A stretch of 64,000 nt of DNA from positions 248,001 to 312,000 of the forward strand of contig JADJWS010000003.1 of the NCBI GenBank assembly GCA_016716235.1, given 5' to 3'. Origin of the DNA: Candidatus Defluviilinea gracilis (GTDB lineage: Bacteria; Chloroflexota; Anaerolineae; Anaerolineales; Villigracilaceae). Both the position numbers and the translations under genes were made by a program. Shown here in pieces: positions 16,367 to 24,898 of this stretch; position 1 is the stretch's first letter; each line of letters opens with the position of its first letter. A model generated the notes under the pieces. The model had not been told where the DNA came from. It made no database searches and saw only the letters and a program-made list of their open reading frames with translations.

Positions 16367-17240
16367 GGTGCATTTCTTCCTCCGCCGAGGCGGGAAATAA
16401 TTTCAACAATTCAGGCAAGGCATGGCGTACTGCCGAGTCGCCTTCGAGCGCGATTTCGGTCACGTAGCCGGTATCGAGCGTGTGCAAATGCGCCACGTTT
16501 GGTCGCAGGATGAGATCGGGTTTTGAACGGTCGAGGTTATGTTTTGTAATGGCGCGGTTAAGCATGTCTTGCGAGAGCAGAAAGATATCGATGGCTTGAA
16601 CGGAGCGGAGGCGTTTGATCCGCTGAGCCAGCCAGCGCGGGATGAAGCGCGGCAGGACGATGCGTTCCATTGTGGCAGGGACACCGAGCGGCGCGGTTAA
16701 AACCACTGCCACAACCGGGGTCTTCGCATCGACCAGCGAACGCGCCGCTTCGACCGGCACCGGGTTTAGCGCGCCTCCGTCCACCAGGTCCATATCCATC
16801 ATGCGCCGGGCGGGGAAGATGCCGGGCAATGCCACCGAGGCGAGCAGGGCTTCCACCAGCAAACCTTCGCGGATGAAGATCTCACGCCCATGTTTGATCT
16901 CGGCGGCGGTGACGATCAGCGGGGTTTTCAGATCATGAAAGGTTTTCTTGCCGAAAAACTCGCGCGCAAATTTTTCGAAGCGGCGCAACCCAAGAAACGC
17001 CGGCTCGCTATTTTTGTCTCGCCCCGAATATCCTGTCCGTTTGAGTTGATGGAAGACCTGCTCCATTTCGTTGGGCGAATATCCCAACCCAAACAACATG
17101 CCCACCAACGCCCCCATGCTTGTCGCGCCAATGGCTTGAATGTCAAACCCATTTCGCGTCAACGCGCGCAAGACGCCGATGTGCGAAACTCCCTTGACGC
17201 CTCCGCCTCCCAACGCAATCGCGATGCCTTTTTTCGTCAC
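16347..17240 (-). CDS. Patatin-like phospholipase (second of a tandem pair)
   Basis: 297 residues. Patatin signatures: glycine-rich oxyanion loop LGGGGVKGVSHIGVL at about 10-24, nucleophile Ser in GATSMGALVG near residue 41, and catalytic Asp in DLVDGGALNP near residue 153. These enzymes release fatty acids from phospholipids, usually at the cytoplasmic face. It overlaps the first patatin gene by 4 bases. The two copies share domain order but differ clearly in sequence, so the duplication is old. Confidence 0.9.
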   Translation of the reverse strand: MTKKGIAIALGGGGVKGVSHIGVLRALTRNGFDIQAIGATSMGALVGMLFGLGYSPNEMEQVFHQLKRTGYSGRDKNSEPAFLGLRRFEKFAREFFGKKTFHDLKTPLIVTAAEIKHGREIFIREGLLVEALLASVALPGIFPARRMMDMDLVDGGALNPVPVEAARSLVDAKTPVVAVVLTAPLGVPATMERIVLPRFIPRWLAQRIKRLRSVQAIDIFLLSQDMLNRAITKHNLDRSKPDLILRPNVAHLHTLDTGYVTEIALEGDSAVRHALPELLKLFPASAEEEMHHEPRPA

Positions 17241-18121
17241 GGTTGGCTCCAGGAGTTCAACGTCCGCGCCAGTCGTTTGTGCCAGGCGAACAGGCTCATC
17301 AACTCGGGCAGAACATCGTCGAACGCCTTTTCGCCGCGTTTCGCAATTTCGCTAATGCTTACTTGTTCCAGCGTATCCACATCCGACACAGCAGGGCGAA
17401 TCAAAATCTCCGGTTTATCCACTTCAAGGCGATATTCGCTGACGGCACGGTTCATGATGTCCACCGAGCGGAGCACAACATCGATGACTTGCGCGTATCG
17501 CGTTTTGCTCAAACGATCTGTAATAGACTGCGGGATATATTTTGGGCGCGGCAGACCCCATGATTGGGCTGGCTCGCCCATTGGGGTATTCAACGCCACC
17601 GCGACCACTGGCAAATTCGGCGCGAGCGCCCGGGCCGGCGCAACAGGGACTGGATCGAGCGTTCCCCCATCCACTAATTCCATATCGCCGATGCGGCGCG
17701 CCGGGAAAATACCGGGGATTGCCGCAGAGGCAAGCACGGCATCCAACAAGTTTCCTTCAGAGAGGAGGGCTTCTTTTCCCGTGTTCAAGTCGACAGCAGT
17801 GAGAGCGCAGGGAATGTTCAAGTCGGCAAAGGTTTTGCCTCCCAGCCGGATCTCCAGCCATTCCGCGCCGCCAGAGATGCCCATGAACGACGGTTCATCC
17901 TCCGGCGCGTGACCGAATATTTTATTTTGATCGAACGAGGAAAAAATCGCTTCGATCTCATCCGGTGGGTAGCCTAACGCGTAAAAGGCGGAGACCAACG
18001 CGCCGAAACTCGTCCCCGCAATGGCGCGAATTTTGAATCCGTGCTGGTCTAATCGGCGTAGGACACCGATGTGCGCGTTTCCTTTCGAGCCGCCGCCGCC
18101 CAGCGCAAGTGAAATTTCCAT
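17237..18121 (-). CDS. Patatin-like phospholipase (first of a tandem pair)
   Basis: 294 residues. It has the oxyanion loop LGGGGSKGNAHIGVL, nucleophile Ser in GTSFGALVS near residue 40 and the catalytic Asp in ELVDGGTLDP. The ATG at 18121 was chosen: the earlier ATG eight codons upstream is part of a TATAAT -10 box, and GAGGACGAG lies just before the chosen start. A 13-bp perfect inverted repeat directly upstream of the TATAAT box could be an operator. This gene heads the patatin-patatin-membrane-esterase operon. Confidence 0.88.
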   Translation of the reverse strand: MEISLALGGGGSKGNAHIGVLRRLDQHGFKIRAIAGTSFGALVSAFYALGYPPDEIEAIFSSFDQNKIFGHAPEDEPSFMGISGGAEWLEIRLGGKTFADLNIPCALTAVDLNTGKEALLSEGNLLDAVLASAAIPGIFPARRIGDMELVDGGTLDPVPVAPARALAPNLPVVAVALNTPMGEPAQSWGLPRPKYIPQSITDRLSKTRYAQVIDVVLRSVDIMNRAVSEYRLEVDKPEILIRPAVSDVDTLEQVSISEIAKRGEKAFDDVLPELMSLFAWHKRLARTLNSWSQP

Positions 18122-18143
18122 AATTATCTCGTCCTCATTATAC

Positions 18144-18172
18144 ACAGGGACGACCCGATGGGTCGTCCCTGT
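18144..18172. repeat. Perfect 13-bp inverted repeat upstream of the patatin operon
   Basis: ACAGGGACGACCC and GGGTCGTCCCTGT face each other across a 3-base spacer. On the minus strand it ends immediately before the TATAAT box of the patatin operon, covering the -35 region, so it may be a repressor site. The text also looks like a common intergenic GGGACGACCC repeat. Confidence 0.7.
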
Positions 18173-18324
18173 TGATGAAATTTTTGTGATGGGTGTTTCT
18201 CAAGTTCTACAGCGCAAAGGCACAGTCTTTATAAGTAATCCGTGTAGGGCGCTTTCTTTTACGCTTATCTTGGCAGAGGATGTCCGATAGTAATCTCTTT
18301 TGTGGCGAGGCACATTCCCGTTAA

Positions 18325-19167
18325 TTATGGGGGCGTGACTGTAGTGGCAGTTGCCGTTGGCGCTGGGGTGTCTGTGAATGTGGCAGTCGGCGGCGCCACT
18401 GTAAATGTCGAAGTGGGTGGTTGTGTATTCGTTGGCGGGAGAGACGTATTCGTCGGCGGGAGAGGCGTATTGGTCGGCGCGGCAACCACAATAGAGACGG
18501 TGAGCGTCGATCCAAACACGGTTCCCGTTTGAGTCGAGAGTTGCCATGAGCCTGTATATGTGCCGGGCTTTTTCGGGGCGATCAACGCGACGGAAAGTTG
18601 CGTCCACTTTTGCGGGGGAATCACTTTGCCCAACCCGCTGGGGTTGCCCTCCATTTGATTGCCGCCGGCAAACACCAACCTGAACTGCAACGCCCAATCG
18701 CACGTCCCGTTGTTTTGCACCTTCCATGTTTTTGTGAACGGCTCACTCGGCTTCAACACCGTGCCGGCAGGGATGCTCGCATCGCTGATCAACAGCAGGT
18801 TATTGCACCCCGACCCCAAAGACGATGGATTTGGCGTGGGCGTGAATAGCGTGCCTGTCGGCGTGGGCGACCCGCTGGAAAGCGCCGGCACAAACACAAG
18901 CCCCTGTGTGGAGGATGGGGCTGGCGACGGCAACGGCAACGCAGTATTCGTCGATGTGGAGGTTGACGGCAGTGACGTATCCGTCGAGATGGGCGCCAGA
19001 GCGGTTTGCGTTTCAAAGATCGACGCGGCGAGCGTCCCCACCCCGGCGGTTAGGATGGCGTTTATATCCGCTTCTTCGCTTTGCTCTGTGGCAGTACCGC
19101 CGCAGGATGCGAGCAAAATACCACCTAACGCAACAATGGAAATCAATCGTTTTCGCGCAGAAATCAT
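18325..19167 (-). CDS. Lipoprotein with NBR1-like Ig domain
   Basis: 280 residues. The signal peptide ends in the lipobox LASC (Cys22). A Thr/Ser/Pro-rich linker follows, then an NBR1-type immunoglobulin-like domain (FTKTWKVQNNGTCDW ... GTYTGSWQL) at about residues 135-225, and a C-terminal tail of repeated PPTNT/PPT words. These exported adhesion-like lipoproteins are common in Anaerolineae; no enzyme is seen. The ATG at 19167 has AGAGG 5 bases upstream. The tail is low complexity, so its exact end is less certain. Confidence 0.82.
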   Translation of the reverse strand: MISARKRLISIVALGGILLASCGGTATEQSEEADINAILTAGVGTLAASIFETQTALAPISTDTSLPSTSTSTNTALPLPSPAPSSTQGLVFVPALSSGSPTPTGTLFTPTPNPSSLGSGCNNLLLISDASIPAGTVLKPSEPFTKTWKVQNNGTCDWALQFRLVFAGGNQMEGNPSGLGKVIPPQKWTQLSVALIAPKKPGTYTGSWQLSTQTGTVFGSTLTVSIVVAAPTNTPLPPTNTSLPPTNTQPPTSTFTVAPPTATFTDTPAPTATATTVTPP

Positions 19168-19593
19168 GTAACCTCTCATTGGTTTTATCGTTGACCCTAT
19201 TGGCAATAACTTGTAGAACGCAGATGAACGCTGATTCACGCCGATGAAAAGAGAGTGAAAATCTGCGTTCTCCGCGTTTTTCAGCATTCAACTAAGATTT
19301 TGTGGCTCTACCGTTTTTAACGGGAAACCTTTTTTTCAAACACTAAGGACACGACGGTCACAAAGGAAAACCCAAGGAATCTAGGCTCTTTTTTTGCCTT
19401 TGTGTCGCTTCGACGAACTCAGCGCAAGACTTTGTGTCCTTCGTGGTGAGGCTCTTTCCCGTTCATTATGGGACACCCGATTTTGTCTTATTACCGCTAC
19501 AGTCTATTCTTCACGGGATGCCTCGCATTATAACCAGTATCGTTTTCATCCGATCAGCCCGCAACCCACAATGCCCCTACGAAAAGCATACGG
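19168..19593. other. Gene-free stretch rich in decayed palindromes
   Basis: No gene is supported in these 425 bases. The stretch holds CACTAAGGACACG with CTTTGTGTCCTTCGTGGTG (an imperfect inverted repeat, about 19345-19445). At 19444-19471 is a 28-base segment resembling 18302-18330 (shared core TTCCCGTT-ATTATGGG). Near 19210-19280 are words of a CGCAGATGAACGCTGATT type. These are typical repeat remains. Confidence 0.6.
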
Positions 19594-20178
19594 TCAGCGG
19601 GGCGGGGGCGGCAAAATCATTTCCGAAGCATCGCGGGCGATGATCGCGTCCAGCATGTCGAACGAGGGTCCCGCGGGATAATCGACGCGAACAATGCCTC
19701 CGCCTGCCACGCGCAAGATCACGCTGGAATCATCCGCGCGGATCAGCACGATCCCATACTCGCCGGCGGGGTAATAGGCATCGGAATAGGCGCTCTCGGA
19801 AATCTCAAAGATGGCATAGAGGCTTTTCACATCCAAGCCCTGCCAGTTCGAAATTTCATCTTTTCGAAAATAACTCCCCTCCGAAAAAAGCGCGGGCAAT
19901 ACCTCCACGGGGGTATTTTCCGCTTCGCCCTCGCGGCACTGCGGCGGTCCGCCCAATGCGCTGGTCGCAGCGCACGGGATCGTGGAATACTTGAACAATG
20001 CCGCCACATTCGACGCGACCCCGGTTTCGACGGCGCTCAACACCGCATCCACATCGTTCACCTCAACGCGCGCGGTTAACGGATAATATCCCTGCTCGTT
20101 CACTGCCACTTGCGGCGAAGGTTGGCAGGCAGAAAGCAATAACACCGCCAGCCATATCGGCGCCATCCAGAATTTCAT
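19594..20178 (-). CDS. Lipoprotein, unknown function
   Basis: 194 residues. The signal peptide ends in the lipobox LSAC (about residue 18). The mature part is a single domain without recognised family and contains IRADDSSVILRVAGGG. The end PPPPR is low complexity. The ATG at 20178 has GAGGAAA 8 bases upstream. It starts 11 bases after the stop of the PLP-enzyme gene, so the two are probably co-transcribed, but nothing ties their functions together. Confidence 0.72.
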   Translation of the reverse strand: MKFWMAPIWLAVLLLSACQPSPQVAVNEQGYYPLTARVEVNDVDAVLSAVETGVASNVAALFKYSTIPCAATSALGGPPQCREGEAENTPVEVLPALFSEGSYFRKDEISNWQGLDVKSLYAIFEISESAYSDAYYPAGEYGIVLIRADDSSVILRVAGGGIVRVDYPAGPSFDMLDAIIARDASEMILPPPPR

Positions 20179-20189
20179 ATTTTGTTTCC

Positions 20190-21338
20190 TCATGCGAGAA
20201 GCGACGCTAACGCGCGAAGAAGAATGTCCAAGTCTTCTTCGGTGTTGTACCCTTGAACGGAAACGCGGATCAATTTGTTCCCATTCCACTCCAGGATGGG
20301 AACCTCGATTCGGAACTTCTCGTACAACTGATTCTTCAACTCAGCCGTGTTCACCCGTGAAGGGAGCGGCGCGGCGAACAATTGGCGAAACCAGTTCCCC
20401 GTCGGAGGGTGAAGCGGGGCAAGCCCGGTCAGTTCGCAGATCCGCCGCTGGGCATCCTTCGCAAGGTCGTGGCACGCGTCGCGGACAGCGTCCCAGTGAT
20501 ATTTTTCTTGAAAGTCGATCGCCGCAGGGACGGCTAAAAACGCGGCGTGATCGCGCGTGCCCCACCACTCATGATGGTCGATGAATTCAGAGCCGCTCGG
20601 GGTCTCCGATTCATAGCCCCACGAAACAACCAAAGGTTTCAGCAAATGCTGAACGACGGGAGAAGCATATAAAAAACCCGCGCCCTTTGGCGCGCACAAC
20701 CATTTATGCAGGTTGCCGCCATAAAAATCCGCGCCTAGTGAATCGAGATGAAGCGGAACCTGCCCCGGCGCGTGAGCCCCATCCACAATGGTGAGAATAC
20801 CGCGTTCGCGCGCGCGATGGATGATCTCGCGGATGGGCAGAAGGATCGCCGTCGGCGAAGTGATATGACTCACGCAGATCGCCCGGGTGTTCGGCGTTGC
20901 GCCCGCAAAGAACTCTTCGATGAATTTCTCTTCAGACACAATAGGCGTGGAGGTCGGCTGGTTGATATAGTTGAAGCCGCGTTCCCTCGAAAGAAATCGC
21001 CACATGCGATCGACCGCGCCATATTCGTGATTCGTAGCCAGCACTTCATCGCCCGCGCCCAATTCAAGCGAGCGGGCGATGATATTCAGGGAGACCGTCA
21101 CGTTTTGGGTATACACGAGATGATCGGCATGAGCGCCGAGATATTTTCCAAGCCGCGCGCGAGAGTCTGCCAACAAGGAAGTGATCCGCCTCCCCAAAAA
21201 TTCGACGGGCTGTTTTTCCATCTCGTGTTGCCAGCGTTGGTAATCGTCCATGACCGGCTTCGGGGTTGCCCCGAACGAACCATGATTGAGGAATGTGACT
21301 GAAGGGTCGAGTTGAAAGTGAGTGTTCAGGTTATTCAT
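20190..21338 (-). CDS. Aminotransferase class V-fold PLP enzyme (isopenicillin N epimerase-like)
   Basis: 382 residues. The start FLNHGSFGATPKPV and the early QNVTVSLN are typical of the class V group that includes isopenicillin N epimerase and ergothioneine C-S lyase (EgtE). The PLP lysine is in GGNLHKWL near residue 215, with DGAHAPGQ carrying the Asp that contacts the PLP nitrogen. The reaction could be cysteine desulfuration, C-S lysis or epimerisation; sequence alone does not decide. The ATG at 21338 gives the normal N-terminus. Confidence 0.85.
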   Translation of the reverse strand: MNNLNTHFQLDPSVTFLNHGSFGATPKPVMDDYQRWQHEMEKQPVEFLGRRITSLLADSRARLGKYLGAHADHLVYTQNVTVSLNIIARSLELGAGDEVLATNHEYGAVDRMWRFLSRERGFNYINQPTSTPIVSEEKFIEEFFAGATPNTRAICVSHITSPTAILLPIREIIHRARERGILTIVDGAHAPGQVPLHLDSLGADFYGGNLHKWLCAPKGAGFLYASPVVQHLLKPLVVSWGYESETPSGSEFIDHHEWWGTRDHAAFLAVPAAIDFQEKYHWDAVRDACHDLAKDAQRRICELTGLAPLHPPTGNWFRQLFAAPLPSRVNTAELKNQLYEKFRIEVPILEWNGNKLIRVSVQGYNTEEDLDILLRALASLLA

Positions 21339-21619
21339 GCGGCAATCGTACTCGAAAACGGACTTTTGCGTCGCGCGAACGCTGAAAAGACTCTTTGCCG
21401 CAGAGATCGTCCAGCAAAAAACCTCTTTACCGTACATTGGCGCTAAAGTGTCGCCATGGCGTCATGCGACACCCGCAAAGAACACAAAGAAAACCTTTTT
21501 AACTTGGCGACCTTAGCGCGCTTTGCGGTAAAGATCTTTCATGTACGGTAGAGAACAAAAAACTGAAAATCTCGCGGCACACCTTGTTGCCAAATCCGTG
21601 TGATAATCTGTGAAAATCC

Positions 21620-22876
21620 ATGCTTAACCAAATTTTTCGTCTCCACGATATTCCTTCTGATCACCATTCGAATTTCAAACATCTTTATTTCGACATCGCC
21701 TGGTTTGGGCTGTTAAGCGGCTCGGCGGTCAACTTCCTCAGTGTCTACATCACGCGCATCGGCGGCACAGGTTTTGAAATCGGTCTGATCAGCGCCATGT
21801 CGGCGGTGGTAAACCTTGTCCTCGCCATTCCAGCAGGCAAATGGCTCGAAAAACGGGATACCAGCAAAGCCATCTTCTGGACTTCCGTCGTATACCGGAT
21901 AGGCTTCTTCCCGTTCATCGTCCTTCCCATCCTATTGTCTGAAGAAAGTCAGATTGCCGCATTCATCCTACTGACATTTTTCATGTCGATCCCCTTGACT
22001 CCGCTCGGCGTGGGTTTCAACGCCTTATTTGCCGAAGTTGTCCCGGTCGAATATCGCGCCCATGTGGCTGGTATCCGCAACATCATGTTTGCTCTCGCCT
22101 ACATGCTCTCGTCGGTCGCAAGCGGATATCTGCTCGACACCGTTTCATTCCCGCTTGGATATCAGATCGTCTTTGCCGCTGGCGCGATTGGCGCGGCGAT
22201 GAGCAGTTATCATCTCTATTTTGTCGCGCCGATGCATAAGGGACAAACCCCGCCGCCTCCCTCAATTCAACCTGCTTCGCCCGCCCCGGCGAGTTCCGCC
22301 GCCCGAAATTTCCTCTCCGCTTTGCGTTTCGATATCTGGAGGTCTCCGTTTCGGAACGTGCTCATTGGCTTATTCGCGTTTCACGCATCGCAATATCTGC
22401 CCACTCCTTTATTCCCGCTCTACAATATCCGCGTGCTGGGGTTGAACGATAACAACATCGGCATTGGCACCGCGCTGTTCTACCTAACCGTCCTGTTGGG
22501 GTCCACGCAACTCCGAAGAATGGCGCATCGTGTTGGCAACAAAGTATTAACCGGCTGGAGCGCCGCGCTCATGGCGTTGTATCCGCTGTTACTGGCGGGT
22601 TCCACGAACGTCTGGCAATACTATGGAATCTCCCTGATCGGCGGGTTGAACTTCGCCATGGTCTCCGGTGTCTATGCCAACTATATGCTCGACCACATTC
22701 CTCCAGACGACCGTCAGGCGCACCTGGCGTGGTACAACATCATCCTCAACGCCTCGATCCTGATCGGCTCGCTGGGGGGACCTGTGCTGGGCGAACTTAT
22801 GGGTTTATCCGCCGCCCTGCTGTTGATCGCTGTGTTGCGCTTTCTGGCAGGAATATTAATTTTGAAGTGGGGATGA
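21620..22876 (+). CDS. Major facilitator superfamily transporter
   Basis: 418 residues with about twelve hydrophobic segments split by a loop near residues 195-225 that is Pro/Ser rich. The MFS motif region after the second helix is GKWLEKRD. No substrate family is recognised. The upstream gap (21339-21619) shows repeat words (GCGCTTTGCGGTAAA, AATCCGTGTGATAATCTGTG) rather than a clear promoter. The following gene, smpB, begins about 50 bases later on the same strand but appears to have its own promoter. Confidence 0.85.
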   Translation: MLNQIFRLHDIPSDHHSNFKHLYFDIAWFGLLSGSAVNFLSVYITRIGGTGFEIGLISAMSAVVNLVLAIPAGKWLEKRDTSKAIFWTSVVYRIGFFPFIVLPILLSEESQIAAFILLTFFMSIPLTPLGVGFNALFAEVVPVEYRAHVAGIRNIMFALAYMLSSVASGYLLDTVSFPLGYQIVFAAGAIGAAMSSYHLYFVAPMHKGQTPPPPSIQPASPAPASSAARNFLSALRFDIWRSPFRNVLIGLFAFHASQYLPTPLFPLYNIRVLGLNDNNIGIGTALFYLTVLLGSTQLRRMAHRVGNKVLTGWSAALMALYPLLLAGSTNVWQYYGISLIGGLNFAMVSGVYANYMLDHIPPDDRQAHLAWYNIILNASILIGSLGGPVLGELMGLSAALLLIAVLRFLAGILILKWG

Positions 22877-22911
22877 CCGTTGCGCGATCGAAAAAGTCAC
22901 GCCGGGGATTG

Positions 22912-22920
22912 TGGTAATAT
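22912..22920 (+). promoter_or_regulatory. Extended -10 box in front of smpB
   Basis: TGGTAATAT is an extended -10 (TGnTAnnnT). The second ATG of smpB begins 7 bases after it, the normal distance to a transcription start, so the mRNA could be leaderless. Confidence 0.5.
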
Positions 22921-22923
22921 CCA

Positions 22924-23385
22924 ATGATGACCGATGACGTTAAAATCGTAGCTAACAACCGCAAAGCCGGTTTTGAATATTTTCTGCTTGAAAAGTTCGA
23001 AGCGGGGCTCGTCCTTCAAGGAAGCGAGATCAAATCGATACGAGCGGGGCAAATGAGCATACAAGAATCCTATGTGGATATCGAAAACGGCGAACAGGCA
23101 TGGCTGGTCGAGGCGCACATCGCGCCATACGAGCAAGCCAACCGCAACAACCACGAGCCAAAACGCAAGCGGAAACTTCTCCTCCACAAAAAGCAGATCC
23201 GCGAACTGTGGAATAACGTCCGCATCAAAGGCATGACGGTCGTGCCGACGCGCGTCTACCTCAAAAACGGACGCGCCAAGATCGAGATCGCGCTCGCCAA
23301 AGGTAAAAAGGCATACGATAAACGAGCGACCATTGCCAAGCGAGACGAGGCGAGAAGCGCGGAACGCCAAACCCGCGTACGATAA
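22924..23385 (+). CDS. smpB: SsrA-binding protein SmpB
   Basis: 153 residues, full length. The beta-barrel begins IVANNRKAGFEYFLLEKFEAG and carries GSEIKSIR and NGEQAWLVEAHIAPYE; the C-terminal basic tail KKAYDKRATIAKRDEARS enters the ribosome. It binds tmRNA and rescues stalled ribosomes. Two ATG codons stand in tandem; the second (22927) fits a leaderless transcript from the TGGTAATAT box. The tmRNA gene itself is not in the window. Confidence 0.96.
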   Translation: MMTDDVKIVANNRKAGFEYFLLEKFEAGLVLQGSEIKSIRAGQMSIQESYVDIENGEQAWLVEAHIAPYEQANRNNHEPKRKRKLLLHKKQIRELWNNVRIKGMTVVPTRVYLKNGRAKIEIALAKGKKAYDKRATIAKRDEARSAERQTRVR

Positions 23386-23451
23386 ATCTCATCTTTCTTC
23401 GTTCGTCCCATCGTTGGAGCGAAAGGAGAAAGAGGAAAGAACTTAACCCAC

Positions 23452-24228
23452 GTGCAACCCTTCACCATCGGCGGCATCAACAAACTCCCCGAAGCGGAGA
23501 AGCGGGACATGTATTCCCGCTACATTCCAGCAGAACTCACCGAAAAGTTTCATCTCGAAAACGTGGCGGAAAACCGCGATCTTCTGCGCTTCCGTTTTGC
23601 GGAAGGTTCCAGCGATGTAGAAATGATGCTGTATCACCAGGCAGACTTCCCCGACCCAATTCTCTACGCTCATCTCGCCGATTCAATGAACGGGCAGATC
23701 TTTATCCTGCTTTATATTTTGAACGATCCCGCCTCGCCGCGCTTCGATGTGGACAAAATGCCCGATGGAAGCCCCACCGGCTTTGGGATTCGAAAACGAA
23801 ATATGGAAGCCGAACAAGCCGCCATGTTCGCGGGGCTCGCCCCCGGTCAAGTCCGACGCGGCTTGCGTTCCCTGCGTTCGGCGATTCGCGCTTTCGAAGA
23901 GTTCATGACCTATCTCAAGCATGACATGTATTACATCGAGCCGTTGTACTATCATAACGCGGTCATCTTTGAACGGTATGGGTTCAGCTATCAGTCGGGG
24001 AAAAAGTTAATGAGCCAGATCCACGACGGATTCGCGGAAGGAGGCATTCTGCGTGAACGCCTGAATGATTCAAGTCCGTTTCGTTCTCGCGGCGCGGCAA
24101 ATAGCATCCGACTTCGCTCCTGGGCGATCCACGATGGGATTCTCGGAGAACCGTTTACCAAGGTCACTATGTACAAACGTGTGGGAACTTCTGCAACGAT
24201 CAGCACCACGCCAGGCTGTGAGTGGTAA
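23452..24228 (+). CDS. Conserved-looking hypothetical protein
   Basis: 258 residues from a GTG start that has AGGAGAAAGAGGAAAG upstream. No family is recognised. The sequence is soluble, aromatic-rich and acidic, with clear alternation of helices: a middle helix RRGLRSLRSAIRAFEEFMTYL, then YYIEPLYYHNAVIFERYGFSYQSGKKLM, which is broken here as YYHNAVIFERYGFSY. Codon use matches its neighbours, so I believe it is a real gene. It is followed by a terminator hairpin that serves the opposite-strand tRNA. Confidence 0.65.
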   Translation: MQPFTIGGINKLPEAEKRDMYSRYIPAELTEKFHLENVAENRDLLRFRFAEGSSDVEMMLYHQADFPDPILYAHLADSMNGQIFILLYILNDPASPRFDVDKMPDGSPTGFGIRKRNMEAEQAAMFAGLAPGQVRRGLRSLRSAIRAFEEFMTYLKHDMYYIEPLYYHNAVIFERYGFSYQSGKKLMSQIHDGFAEGGILRERLNDSSPFRSRGAANSIRLRSWAIHDGILGEPFTKVTMYKRVGTSATISTTPGCEW

Positions 24229-24229
24229 A

Positions 24230-24264
24230 AGAAAACAGCACAACGCAAATCGCATTGTGCTGTT
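24230..24264 (-). terminator. Terminator behind the initiator tRNA gene
   Basis: On the minus strand AACAGCACAA pairs with TTGTGCTGTT around 11 bases, followed by TTCTTTT, just after the tRNA 3' end. Confidence 0.7.
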
Positions 24265-24267
24265 AAG

Positions 24268-24339
24268 TAGCGGGGGCAGGACTTGAACCTGCGACCTTCG
24301 GGTTATGAGCCCGACGAGCTGCCACTGCTCCACCCCGCA
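24268..24339 (-). tRNA. tRNA-fMet (anticodon CAT)
   Basis: The cloverleaf is complete. The acceptor stem TGCGGGG has a mismatched first pair (T1 with T72), the D stem carries A11-T24, and the anticodon stem TCGGG-CTCATAA-CCCGA has three G-C pairs. These are the marks of an initiator tRNA, not elongator Met or Ile2. The T arm is GCAGGTTCAAGTCCTGC. CCA is not encoded. Confidence 0.95.
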
Positions 24340-24556
24340 TCGGGTACCAAAGCCCGCCGATAGTACCACAGGCAACAATCAACGTCAAGCAAGAGGAAGA
24401 ATATGCGGATGGCTTTCCCAAAGTCAGATGATTCTTACGCGAACGAGCGAAGAGCGCAAATAACCTCAGGAAAATTCGTGAAATTCGCCTATTCGCGCCA
24501 TTCGCGCTCTTCGCTAGACTTTATCCATTCGGAGATTAGCAAAAAAGCAGGTCAGG

Positions 24557-24841
24557 ATGAAAGATATTAAGATCGTCACATCGGGTCGTCACGGAAGAAT
24601 CCAATATGTGGAAGGCTGGCTGAAAAAGAATATCTGCGAGTTCTACTGGGAATTTGGAGGCGGCGATACGGTCGCCATGGTCTGGTTTCCAGCCGAAACG
24701 GAGTGGGATGCGCTGTATCCATGGGCAAAAGGACGCAGGCGCGAGATTCTCGATTACGTGGCGGAACAAACTCACCGCCGTAAAGCGCCGTCCACGCGCG
24801 TCAAATGGGATGGGGATTGTCTACTTTTCGTGGAAGGATGA
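24557..24841 (+). CDS. Small hypothetical protein
   Basis: 94 residues, no family recognised. The text MKDIKIVTSGRHGRIQYVEG and VAMVWFPAETEWDALYPWAKGRRREILDYVAEQ (broken here as VAMVWFPAETEWDALYPW) suggests a small alpha/beta protein. A GTCAGG element precedes the ATG. It lies 57 bases upstream of the response-regulator gene, which has its own -10 box. The upstream gap contains an inverted repeat AGCGAAGAGCG/CGCTCTTCGCT (24446-24515). Confidence 0.6.
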   Translation: MKDIKIVTSGRHGRIQYVEGWLKKNICEFYWEFGGGDTVAMVWFPAETEWDALYPWAKGRRREILDYVAEQTHRRKAPSTRVKWDGDCLLFVEG

Positions 24842-24882
24842 ATTTTTTGCAACCATCGTACTATTTTTCAATTCAGTCGTAA

Positions 24883-24891
24883 TGGTAAAAT
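24883..24891 (+). promoter_or_regulatory. Extended -10 box of the response regulator gene
   Basis: TGGTAAAAT matches TGnTAnnnT. Seven bases separate it from the ATG at 24899, so the transcript is probably leaderless; no ribosome-binding sequence is seen. Confidence 0.6.
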
Positions 24892-24898
24892 TGTCGCT

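Noticed and set aside
16890..17912. A 340-residue plus-strand open frame opposite the two patatins
   Set aside because: The patatin motifs are complete on the minus strand; the antisense translation is basic, low in hydrophobic structure and unlike any protein family I know.
24268..24339. Elongator tRNA-Met or tRNA-Ile2 (CAT)
   Set aside because: The unpaired 1-72 position, A11-T24 and three G-C pairs in the anticodon stem identify the initiator.
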